Assembly (NCBI RefSeq): GCF_900167975.1 | Contig: NZ_FUZU01000003.1 | Coordinates: forward strand, 682,001-746,000 | Length of the DNA: 64,000 nucleotides | Direction of reading: 5' to 3' | DNA from: Ohtaekwangia koreensis | GTDB taxonomy: Bacteria > Bacteroidota > Bacteroidia > Cytophagales > Cyclobacteriaceae | Part shown: piece by piece, positions 15,745 to 22,414 of the stretch | Layout of the letters: each line of letters begins with the position of its first letter | How positions within the stretch are numbered: the stretch's first letter is position 1 | Made by a program: the position numbers and the translations under genes | Notes under the pieces: model-generated | Databases searched by the model: none | What the model saw: the letters and a program-made list of their open reading frames with translations, nothing else | Told to the model about the DNA's origin: nothing

Positions 15745-16767
15745 ATGAGTGATCAATCTGTGCAGAAGATATCATCGCCGTTGCTATACCTGGCGGATGC
15801 ATTGCCAGGGGTAACCTACCAGATAACGCTTCTTCCCCACATAACCATCAGTTATGTGAGCAAAGGTGTCACTACACTTCTGGGGGTACCCCCGGACGAA
15901 TTGCTATTTAAACCCACAGCTTTTTATCGTCAATTTTTGGCCCCAGCGGACAAACAGATCATAGACCACAAGATCGAAATTGCGCAGCACTCTCATAAAC
16001 TCGAAAAACTTCAATTACAGATAATCGATATCTTTGAGAAACCTCGTATTGTTGACGATTGGTTTGTTGGCGTGTTTAATGACGATAATGAGTTGACTGC
16101 TATTGAAGGATATATAGCAGAGAGTAAACGAACACCAACAGAATGGAATTTGCTAAACCAACTGAAAGCATACCGGAATGCGATTGATGTAAATATTATT
16201 TCTTCTATAACCGATACCCACGGCGTGATAACCTATGCGAACGAAAATTTTCAGAGGGTCTCCAAATATAACCAGGAAGAGCTTGTTGGACATAATCACA
16301 GCGTGGTACGATCAGGGTACCATTCAAGAGAATTTTTTAAAGAACTCTGGCAAACTATATCTTCCGGCAAACGGTGGAGCGGTGAGATTCTAAACCGTGC
16401 AAAAGATGGCACGCTCTACTGGGTTGATACAGTAATAATTCCCATTTTCAACGAAGAGCGCGTCATCACCAGTTATCTTTCTCTGCGTACGTTAATCACG
16501 GACCGTAAAAATGCAGAGCTGCAGAAGGATGGCTATATACGGGTGTTGGAAGACATTGCGCACATCGTTGCCCACGATGTGCGGGGTCCGGTATGCAGTA
16601 TTATAGGGTTAACCAATCTTATACAAACCTATACTAATGTCCCAGACACGCTGCGTCAACCGCTGGATTATCTCAGACTTGCCACCAATCGCCTCGATGA
16701 TCTTACCCATAAGTTGTCGGACAAAATATACTCCACTGAAATGGATCTTCGGGCCAAAGACAAATAA
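15745..16767 (+). CDS. PAS-PAS-HisKA protein lacking the kinase ATPase domain
   Basis: 340 residues. PAS1 (about 10-125) is followed by PAS2 (about 140-265: ITDTHGVITYANENF, VRSGYHSREFFKELWQTI, the PAC-like GTLYWVDTVIIPIFNE), then a HisKA-like helical hairpin with AHIVAHDVRGPVCSIIGL near residue 275. The chain stops about 50 residues later, so the HATPase_c domain is absent. The stop is followed by 55 bases and a convergent gene, with no continuation of kinase motifs in other frames. It may act as a phosphoacceptor partner or dominant dimerisation subunit for another kinase, possibly its operon neighbour. Confidence 0.8.
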   Translation: MSDQSVQKISSPLLYLADALPGVTYQITLLPHITISYVSKGVTTLLGVPPDELLFKPTAFYRQFLAPADKQIIDHKIEIAQHSHKLEKLQLQIIDIFEKPRIVDDWFVGVFNDDNELTAIEGYIAESKRTPTEWNLLNQLKAYRNAIDVNIISSITDTHGVITYANENFQRVSKYNQEELVGHNHSVVRSGYHSREFFKELWQTISSGKRWSGEILNRAKDGTLYWVDTVIIPIFNEERVITSYLSLRTLITDRKNAELQKDGYIRVLEDIAHIVAHDVRGPVCSIIGLTNLIQTYTNVPDTLRQPLDYLRLATNRLDDLTHKLSDKIYSTEMDLRAKDK

Positions 16768-16821
16768 ATGGAATGAAATTAAAGCACGAACCGCTGAAGA
16801 TTGTCCAGGTATATACATAGC

Positions 16822-17397
16822 TCAAAAATAAAATCGGATGCCGTTACTAAAAACAAAACCATTGCTATAACGAGGGCTGTTTTCAAGCTTGTCTGCATAG
16901 GCATCTGCATAATTAATTCCTATACCAAAGTTATAGCAAAGGTTAGTGTTACCGGTTTGGAGTAAAAACACCTCAATTCCAACCAAGGCATTTACTCCTG
17001 TTATTACTTTCTTTTCAGAAACTCCCGATTGAGGAATAATAAGTACGGGCCCTAAATCTATATACAAACGGCTCCGTTCATTGATATGGGAGTAGACAAC
17101 AACACTAGAGCTCAACATTGAAAACACTCCCCATCTATCAAATTGCACCTTGTAAGCTTCCAACCAATGCACACTACTTGTAATCCTCACGCCTACGCGA
17201 TGATGCATGACAGGTAACGTGACTTCCAGACCAATCCAGGAATTATCGGTCAGCTGACCCGCTGAAACACCTACCGAAAAATGTTTTATATCTTCCCTGG
17301 TATATGCATTATCCTGAGTAAACACTGGAGTATACGCCACTACCATAGCCATGGTCATGATGAACATCAACCCGGAAAATCTTAAAGAGTCATGCAT
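16822..17397 (-). CDS. Predicted secreted outer-membrane-type beta protein
   Basis: 191 residues, not recognised. A hydrophobic signal peptide (residues about 9-27, ending PVFTQ) is followed by alternating strands with aromatic residues (FSVGVSAGQL, WIGLEVTLPV, RVGVRITSSVHW) and a final strand SNGIRFYF ending in Phe. This is the pattern of a small outer-membrane beta barrel. Start ATG at 17397. It is single and convergent with the PAS-HisKA gene. An ATGAT-N4-ATCAT dyad is centred 58 bases upstream, and a TAGTTTCG element (-7-like) lies 33 bases from that centre, so it is probably a member of the Fnr-type regulon. Confidence 0.7.
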   Translation of the reverse strand: MHDSLRFSGLMFIMTMAMVVAYTPVFTQDNAYTREDIKHFSVGVSAGQLTDNSWIGLEVTLPVMHHRVGVRITSSVHWLEAYKVQFDRWGVFSMLSSSVVVYSHINERSRLYIDLGPVLIIPQSGVSEKKVITGVNALVGIEVFLLQTGNTNLCYNFGIGINYADAYADKLENSPRYSNGFVFSNGIRFYF

Positions 17398-17448
17398 AGC
17401 AAAAATTGATTGGGAGATCGAAACTATATAGAGCTAACCGCATGTATT

Positions 17449-17462
17449 ATGATGTCGATCAT
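17449..17462. promoter_or_regulatory. Fnr/Crp-type dyad ATGAT-N4-ATCAT
   Basis: ATGATGTCGATCAT is a perfect repeat between divergent genes, centred 58 bases upstream of the outer-membrane protein start at 17397. Confidence 0.6.
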
Positions 17463-17470
17463 CGAAAGAG

Positions 17471-17484
17471 TTGATTATGATCAT
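17471..17484. promoter_or_regulatory. Fnr/Crp-type dyad TTGAT-N4-ATCAT
   Basis: TTGATTATGATCAT matches the Fnr consensus TTGAT-N4-ATCAA at nine of ten defined bases. It follows the 17449 dyad by eight bases and may serve the hibernation factor at 17620 (centre about 142 bases upstream) or act with its neighbour. Confidence 0.55.
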
Positions 17485-17619
17485 GACCGAGGTGCGCATA
17501 TCAAAAAAGACTAAAATCATTGGCGTTAGAGACATTGGTCATTACATAAGATATAGTGAGGATATATCTTTAATACCACGACAGTTCAACGACTAAAGCA
17601 CTTGATAATTGGATACTCC

Positions 17620-17895
17620 ATGAAACTAACAATTCAGACACCGCATTTCGATGTACAAGAAAAACTTCTAAATTTTGCAGAAGAACATATCCGGAAACTT
17701 CATCTCTTAAATGATAGAATTCTGGAAGCACAGGTGTGCATGAAACTTGACAAATCAGACAGAGGAGACAACAAGGTCTGTGAAATTAAGCTCATCGTAC
17801 CCGGCAATGATTTGTTTGCATCTAAGCGATGCAACTCATTTGAGGACGCAATCCTGAAGTCAGTGTCTGCGCTCAGACACCAGCTTGAACGGTGA
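17620..17895 (+). CDS. hpf: Ribosome hibernation factor, short HPF/RaiA type
   Basis: 91 residues of the S30AE family: MKLTIQTPHFDVQEKLLNF, the basic segment around LHLLNDRI, and an EDAILKSVSALRHQLER C-terminal helix. The length fits short HPF/RaiA; there is no C-terminal dimerisation domain as in long HPF. It binds the 30S subunit in stationary phase or energy limitation and blocks or pairs ribosomes. A TTG at 17602 opens the frame six codons earlier, but the ATG at 17620 gives the family N-terminus. Two Fnr-type dyads lie upstream. Confidence 0.92.
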   Translation: MKLTIQTPHFDVQEKLLNFAEEHIRKLHLLNDRILEAQVCMKLDKSDRGDNKVCEIKLIVPGNDLFASKRCNSFEDAILKSVSALRHQLER

Positions 17896-17944
17896 GAAAC
17901 AGCGCACAGCCAGCATACCGAAAACACGCCTAACCCAAATACTT

Positions 17945-18439
17945 ATGGAAACTGATTATACATCTACCCCCTATATTATCACCAACATAATTGCGATCTT
18001 CACCGCTATCATATCCATGATACGGCCGAATATAGGGCGTGTGCTTTTAAGTGGTATATTTATAGGAGCAGCGGCTTTCAATGGTTTTACAGCCTGGAAA
18101 AATCCTGACTTGTACTTACTGTTTGGCGAGTTAACCACCAGCGGCCTTTACCGCTCTATAATACTAGGTCCGTTCAGCAGGCACATCGAGCTCTATATAT
18201 CTATACTTGTATGCTATCAGGTCCTTGTCGGGGCATTCCTGCTCTATAACGGCAAGCTAATGAAGGCAGCCATGCTTGCAGGTACTATTTTCCTGTTGGG
18301 CATTGCCCCACTGGGGATAGGCTCTGCATTTCCTGCCCCGCTCATCCTGGCAACATCATTAATAATACTTATTCGCAGGAAAATTGAATATAGTATATAT
18401 GAAGGCATGGGGCGAAAAATAAAGCACTTCCCTCACTAA
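17945..18439 (+). CDS. Small polytopic membrane protein, function unknown
   Basis: 164 residues from the ATG at 17945; a TTG-started frame from 17885 would overlap hpf and add a non-hydrophobic leader, so it was not used. Four or five hydrophobic segments: YIITNIIAIFTAIISMI, VLLSGIFIGAAAFNGF, LYISILVCYQVLVGAFLLY, AMLAGTIFLLGIAPLG and LILATSLIILI. The loop TAWKNPDLYLLFGE resembles DoxX-like or unnamed Bacteroidota membrane proteins, but I do not assign it. It follows hpf by 49 bases and may be cotranscribed. Confidence 0.7.
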   Translation: METDYTSTPYIITNIIAIFTAIISMIRPNIGRVLLSGIFIGAAAFNGFTAWKNPDLYLLFGELTTSGLYRSIILGPFSRHIELYISILVCYQVLVGAFLLYNGKLMKAAMLAGTIFLLGIAPLGIGSAFPAPLILATSLIILIRRKIEYSIYEGMGRKIKHFPH

Positions 18440-18455
18440 CACCCGGTTACTTCGT

Positions 18456-18665
18456 CTAAGGGATATTCCTCACTTTCTTATTCTTGCGTATATAGGAATA
18501 TTTCCGATCGGTAAGCGTAATGAGTATTGCAAACCAAGGAGACTTTTCTGGTCCAGAATCTTGGATCTTTTTAAAACCATGATTGCCTGGGCCTTGTTGA
18601 CATGTTTTGTCGTCCCTGCGCGTTCCCTTATCCATCGAATCAAAATACAATGGCACCGCTTCCAT
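18456..18665 (-). CDS. Possible small basic protein downstream of the Crp/Fnr gene
   Basis: 69 codons from an ATG at 18665, four bases after the stop of the Crp/Fnr gene. The product is strongly basic (TDRKYSYIRKNKKVRN) without a recognised domain. Position favours translation in an operon with the regulator; the low-complexity charged composition and lack of known relatives argue for caution. Confidence 0.3.
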   Translation of the reverse strand: MEAVPLYFDSMDKGTRRDDKTCQQGPGNHGFKKIQDSGPEKSPWFAILITLTDRKYSYIRKNKKVRNIP

Positions 18666-18669
18666 CGAA

Positions 18670-19407
18670 TTATGGAATGTTGCTTCGTGATTTTTTTTGA
18701 TTGAGTCCCAACAAGTTTGCTTCTTTTATAATTCGCTTCCGATCGACAATACGAATTGTTTTATCCGTCTTGTCAATGATTCCCTCCCGTTTAAACTCTT
18801 GTAGTTGTCGTACCAGCGTTTCTTTAGCGGTACCCACCAAGTTAGCAAGATCTGTTCGGGACAACTGTATATCACTTGCTATATCTGACTGTTTTGACGA
18901 ATTAAATTTCATGTCCAACAGCAAGAGGTTAAAAGCAAGTCGCTCTCTTACCGATTTCGTTCTGAGATTTGTTATACTGTTAATAAACAAGCTAAACTCA
19001 TGACCCAGCGCCTTTAGTAATGCATTCGACAACGTAGCGGAGCTGCGCAGGACTTTCACAAAATCATCCTTGGGAATGAAGGTGATCTGCGAATCAATAA
19101 TGGTAGCGGCTGAGTCGGAGTATAACTCCTCTCCCAGCAGGGCGTGATATCCGATTAACTCCCCCTCACCACATAAATAGAAGATTTGCTCCCCTCCTTT
19201 GGCAGTTGTTTTAAACTTCTTTACAACACCAGACCTTATGTAATATATACCTGTGGGAATACCTCCATCGCGAAAAAGCATTTCGCCTTTTTTATACACA
19301 TGTGTAACGCCAGGCCCTAAGAGCGCTTCTTGCTCCTGAACGGTCAGTTGTTCAAAAAGCTGATCGGTTTTAAGGCGGGAGTTTCCTGATAAAATTTTCG
19401 TGATCAT
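18670..19407 (-). CDS. Crp/Fnr-family transcriptional regulator
   Basis: 245 residues from the ATG at 19407; a TTG at 19428 would add seven. A cyclic-nucleotide-type beta roll (about 20-130: YKKGEMLFRDGGIPTGIYYI, GEGELIGYHALLGEE) is followed by the long dimer helix and a winged HTH with RTDLANLVGTAKETLVRQL. The recognition helix keeps the Glu and Arg (KETLVR) that contact TGA half sites in Crp/Fnr proteins. There is only one Cys (FYLCGEGE), so no FNR-type iron-sulfur cluster; the effector is unknown. A TTGAT-N4-ATCAT dyad lies upstream, suggesting autoregulation, and it is the best candidate to bind the island's dyads. Confidence 0.92.
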   Translation of the reverse strand: MITKILSGNSRLKTDQLFEQLTVQEQEALLGPGVTHVYKKGEMLFRDGGIPTGIYYIRSGVVKKFKTTAKGGEQIFYLCGEGELIGYHALLGEELYSDSAATIIDSQITFIPKDDFVKVLRSSATLSNALLKALGHEFSLFINSITNLRTKSVRERLAFNLLLLDMKFNSSKQSDIASDIQLSRTDLANLVGTAKETLVRQLQEFKREGIIDKTDKTIRIVDRKRIIKEANLLGLNQKKSRSNIP

Positions 19408-19440
19408 TACCGTAATTCTTTCGCCCAATTTAATTTTTAT

Positions 19441-19474
19441 AAGTCAATGTCTCCATTGACTTATATCAATGGAG
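19441..19474 (-). promoter_or_regulatory. Overlapping alternative hairpins in the leader of the Crp/Fnr gene
   Basis: Two inverted repeats share bases and cannot form together: AAGTCAATG (19441-19449) pairs with CATTGACTT (19454-19462), and CTCCATTGA (19451-19459) pairs with TCAATGGAG (19466-19474). Both have perfect 9-base arms, with 4- and 6-base loops. They lie 34-67 bases upstream of the ATG at 19407. They could be a two-state RNA switch or overlapping operators. Confidence 0.55.
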
Positions 19475-19477
19475 GCG

Positions 19478-19491
19478 TTGATCTTTATCAT
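19478..19491. promoter_or_regulatory. Fnr/Crp-type dyad upstream of the Crp/Fnr gene
   Basis: TTGATCTTTATCAT reads TTGAT-CTTT-ATCAT, nine of ten defined bases of the Fnr consensus. The centre is 77 bases upstream of the regulator's ATG and next to the alternative hairpins, fitting autoregulation. Confidence 0.55.
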
Positions 19492-19654
19492 TATACGATA
19501 ATCAAATCGTATCTATCTTGTTGCAATATATATCAACATTATTTTTTTGAATGGAAGCTTAATGCCTGAAAATCGCAAACAAGACCAAATAGGCTAAAAC
19601 AAAGCAATTATTAATGTATCCATAACATTGAATCGGCACTGCAAAAAACATATT

Positions 19655-19685
19655 ATGGTGTATTGTTGTTTTCTCCATACACCAT
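19655..19685 (+). promoter_or_regulatory. Hairpin just upstream of the 19699 gene
   Basis: ATGGTGTAT and ATACACCAT form perfect 9-base arms around a 13-base loop, ending 13 bases before the ATG at 19699. If transcribed with that gene it would lie in the ribosome-binding region; as DNA it could be an operator. Confidence 0.4.
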
Positions 19686-19698
19686 ATAAGTAACTCTC

Positions 19699-19953
19699 AT
19701 GTTACATTTAAAACAGACACTCCTCCACCAGATTAAATCGGCTACCAATGAAAGAGAAATTGAGATTATCATCTGCCATACTATATACCATTTGAGAGCA
19801 AAGGGAATACCTGCTGACATTATTTTCCGATTTATAATCGGTATGAATAAAAACCTCGCAAGGGTTTTAAAAGAGGTGGATTCCAACAGAGAAGAAAAAA
19901 ACATAACCGTAGCGATTATGGTATTGAGAAAAATCCAGAAACCTCAAGACTGA
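19699..19953 (+). CDS. Small hypothetical protein upstream of the sigma factor
   Basis: 84 residues, unrecognised. Helical and charged with a hydrophobic central part (IPADIIFRFIIGMNKNLARVL), no signal peptide and no membrane-length segment. It lies 60 bases upstream of the RpoD-like gene on the same strand and has a hairpin directly before its start. A role with the sigma factor is possible only by position. Start ATG is the only good one in frame. Confidence 0.5.
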   Translation: MLHLKQTLLHQIKSATNEREIEIIICHTIYHLRAKGIPADIIFRFIIGMNKNLARVLKEVDSNREEKNITVAIMVLRKIQKPQD

Positions 19954-20013
19954 TAGATCCCTCTATCTGTAGAGCATTAAGTATACAGTGTCTATAAAAT
20001 CCGTAAACCCGTA

Positions 20014-20877
20014 ATGAGACAACTCAAAATTATTAAACAAATTACCAACCGTGAAAGTCAATCGTTGGACAAGTATTTACAGGAGATCGGAAAAATCGGC
20101 CTCATCACATCCGATGAAGAGGTCAACCTGGCAAAACGTATTCGTGAAGGCGACCAGGCAGCTCTTGAAAAAATGGTAAATGCCAATCTACGGTTTGTTG
20201 TATCGGTTGCCAAACAATATCAAAACAATGGTCTTAGTCTAAATGATTTAATTAATGAAGGCAATGTAGGACTTGTAAAAGCCGCGATGCGTTTTGATGA
20301 AACACGCGGGTTTAAATTTATTTCCTATGGAGTATGGTGGATACGCCAGTCCATTATGCAAGCCCTTGCCGAACAGTCAAGGGTTGTTCGCCTTCCGTTA
20401 AACAGAATAGGAAATCTGAACAAACTCAATCGAACCTTCTCCTCACTCGAGCAAAAATTTCAGCGTGAACCATCGGCAGATGAACTTGCTGAAGTTATGG
20501 AAATAGCAATTGAAGAAGTATTGGAGACTGCGCGTATGGGAAGTCGTCAAATATCACTCGATGCACCCTTTGTACAGGGAGAGGAAAATGGATTGCTGGA
20601 TACACTGTTTGATGAATCGCATGACACTCCGGATTCAAAGCTTATTGGAAATTCGCTGTGTATGGATATACAGCGAAGTCTGTCCATTCTTACCGAACGA
20701 GAAGCAAATGTGATATCACTCTACTATGGACTCAATGGACAATCTGCCATGACGCTAGATGAAATCGGATTTAAATATAGCCTCACGCGTGAACGCGTAC
20801 GACAAATAAAAGAAAAGGGAATTAAGCGACTGCAGCAAACATCCAAAAGTAAATCATTAAGGCACTACCTGGGTTAA
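20014..20877 (+). CDS. RpoD/SigA-type sigma-70 factor, likely a paralogue of the housekeeping factor
   Basis: 287 residues, the length of Bacteroidota primary sigma factors. Region 1.2 [16 protein letters not shown], region 2 [19 protein letters not shown] and [16 protein letters not shown], region 3 [16 protein letters not shown], and region 4 [17 protein letters not shown] with the -35 helix [14 protein letters not shown]. Compared with what I know of the usual Bacteroidota RpoD, it differs at normally invariant spots (SYGVWW where SYAVWW is usual, short acidic linker, [12 protein letters not shown]). Its stress-island setting also suggests an alternative copy rather than the primary factor, but this needs the genome to settle. 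Confidence 0.9.
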   Translation: MRQLKIIKQITNRESQSLDKYLQEIGKIGLITSDEEVNLAKRIREGDQAALEKMVNANLRFVVSVAKQYQNNGLSLNDLINEGNVGLVKAAMRFDETRGFKFISYGVWWIRQSIMQALAEQSRVVRLPLNRIGNLNKLNRTFSSLEQKFQREPSADELAEVMEIAIEEVLETARMGSRQISLDAPFVQGEENGLLDTLFDESHDTPDSKLIGNSLCMDIQRSLSILTEREANVISLYYGLNGQSAMTLDEIGFKYSLTRERVRQIKEKGIKRLQQTSKSKSLRHYLG

Positions 20878-21199
20878 CTTCATATATATATATTACTATT
20901 ATCTGAAGGACATTCTCCAAACAAGAGGTGCTGTTTTATGTACTAAATGAAGTATGCCGGACCTGAAAGGAAATTATTCTTCAGAACCCCTCTAAACAAC
21001 ACTACAAAATAATGTGTATGGGCAAATAGCAGCAAGCTCGTCAAGAAAACATCGGTACATTCATATTATATACCTTTGCAAGGTGCATCGTTACTTTATG
21101 TAAAGATGATCAAAATCAGGTAACAGGAACGGTTTTTATCAGTGCGAAATATATAGCAAAGTAAATATTTTGCAACGCACCTGTTTCAAATGTAAGAGT
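20878..21199. other. Intergenic region between the sigma factor and the helical-repeat gene
   Basis: No coding frame is seen. It is AT-rich with a run of TA repeats at 20883-20893. It holds an Fnr-type dyad (21106-21119) and a -7-like TATTTTG at about 21164, whose TTG could be mistaken for a start codon at 21170. Confidence 0.5.
21106..21119. promoter_or_regulatory. Fnr/Crp-type dyad upstream of the helical-repeat gene
   Basis: ATGATCAAAATCAG reads ATGAT-CAAA-ATCAg, with one outer mismatch. The centre is 87 bases upstream of the ATG at 21200. Confidence 0.45.
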
Positions 21200-21715
21200 A
21201 TGAATTCTGAGTTGAGTCATCTATTGATCGGCAGAGATATTCGCACCAACCAGCGCAACCAGGAAGTAATCAAGCGGATAAAAGATCAAGCAGCATTCAA
21301 TGAGCTGTTTGCATTTTTATTTCATCATGAACGTGCTTTGGTTATGCGCGCTGCTGAAGCTATCGAAAAAATCACACGCCAGCATAAAGAGTATATACAA
21401 TCGCACAAAGCACATCTGCTTAGCCTAATGCAGACCTCCGATCATGTGGAACTGAAGTGGCATATTGCACAATTACTGCCACGATTAGAATTATCAAATT
21501 CCGAACTCACTGTTGTCTGGCATAAATTATATTACTGGGCAATGAACCCAAACGAAGGGAAGATTGTGCGTATAAATGCTCTGCAAGGTCTTCATCAATT
21601 ATCTCTACTGCATCCATCATTAAAGGGTTCGCTCGGCGAGGTACTCACCCAGCTGGGATACGAAAAAACACCTTGGCTTCGGGCATCCATTCGTAAGTTA
21701 CAAAAACGGCTGTAA
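21200..21715 (+). CDS. HEAT-like helical-repeat protein
   Basis: 171 residues from the ATG at 21200; a TTG at 21170 would add a Cys-containing decapeptide that overlaps promoter-like sequence. The protein is all-helical with paired helices: FNELFAFLFHHERALVMRAAEAIEKI, ELKWHIAQLLPRLEL and RINALQGLHQLSLLHPSL, the pattern of HEAT/Armadillo-type repeats. Such proteins are usually protein-binding adaptors. No catalytic motif or signal peptide is seen. Preceded by an Fnr-type dyad, so probably part of the stress regulon. Confidence 0.7.
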   Translation: MNSELSHLLIGRDIRTNQRNQEVIKRIKDQAAFNELFAFLFHHERALVMRAAEAIEKITRQHKEYIQSHKAHLLSLMQTSDHVELKWHIAQLLPRLELSNSELTVVWHKLYYWAMNPNEGKIVRINALQGLHQLSLLHPSLKGSLGEVLTQLGYEKTPWLRASIRKLQKRL

Positions 21716-21842
21716 CGAAATAAACATTGCTTCATTGAAAGCAAACGTCGGCATACTAAACGATATATACTGTATTTATTTAGTCAAATCATTACAAATT
21801 CAGAATCTATCCAGAATGATGTTGTTTATTCGTACAATTAAC

Positions 21843-22220
21843 ATGAGAAAGATTACTGCTATCGTCTTCTTATTTCTTTATCTGTCAGCCAATACAGAAT
21901 TAAAACAAATATTTAAGCTCCCTGTATTTGTAGCGCATTACTTGGAGCACAGGCAAAACGACCGAAATATAGGTCTAGTCGATTTTATTGTTCTTCATTA
22001 TTTTAGTGGAGATATAAAGGATGCAGACTTTAACCGCGATCAGCAGTTGCCCTTCAAACGAATTTGTTGTACTGTATATATATTTCTTGCGTTGCCTGCA
22101 GATAATTCTGCTGTGCTTCACCATATATTATTTCAAGAGGAAACGGTCTCATTTACCTTTTCGCCCCAATTTACTTCTTCCTCCTTTCATCTTTTAATCT
22201 GGCAGCCTCCCAAAGCCTAA
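21843..22220 (+). CDS. Small envelope protein at the head of the metal efflux operon
   Basis: 125 residues from the ATG at 21843, giving an N-terminal signal-like helix (MRKITAIVFLFLYLSANTEL). A frame from 21735 would put 36 residues before it. The body has LPVFVAHYLEHRQND, IVLHYFSGDIKDADFNRDQQLPFK and a C-terminal LIWQPPKA. This layout is familiar in Bacteroidota as an unnamed protein encoded just before CzcA-type pumps. The His/Asp-rich middle could bind metal, but that is inference. It lies 194 bases before czcA. Confidence 0.72.
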   Translation: MRKITAIVFLFLYLSANTELKQIFKLPVFVAHYLEHRQNDRNIGLVDFIVLHYFSGDIKDADFNRDQQLPFKRICCTVYIFLALPADNSAVLHHILFQEETVSFTFSPQFTSSSFHLLIWQPPKA

Positions 22221-22230
22221 AGATATAGTT

Positions 22231-22246
22231 TGACCATCGCTGGTCA
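22231..22246. promoter_or_regulatory. Inverted repeat TGACCA-TCGC-TGGTCA before czcA
   Basis: Perfect 6-base arms with a 4-base loop, 11 bases after the stop of the small envelope gene and 169 bases before czcA. It could be a terminator or attenuator stem, or an operator for a metal-responsive regulator. No T-run follows. Confidence 0.35.
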
Positions 22247-22414
22247 GGCAAAGTCTTCCTGAACGTCCTTGTATTTTCTGGTAACTATTTTATTAACAGA
22301 AGCTAATCGATGCTGCTTCACACAGATCCTTGTCTTTGACAATTCAGTTTGTGTTTAGTCGCCAGGCTTTGCCTATAGTTCTTAATTAATGAGGTATTCA
22401 AATTATTAAGCATT

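Noticed and set aside
18670-19407. Crp/Fnr regulator as an oxygen-sensing iron-sulfur FNR
   Set aside because: Only one cysteine is present, so the four-Cys cluster site of FNR is absent; the binding-site likeness does not imply oxygen sensing.
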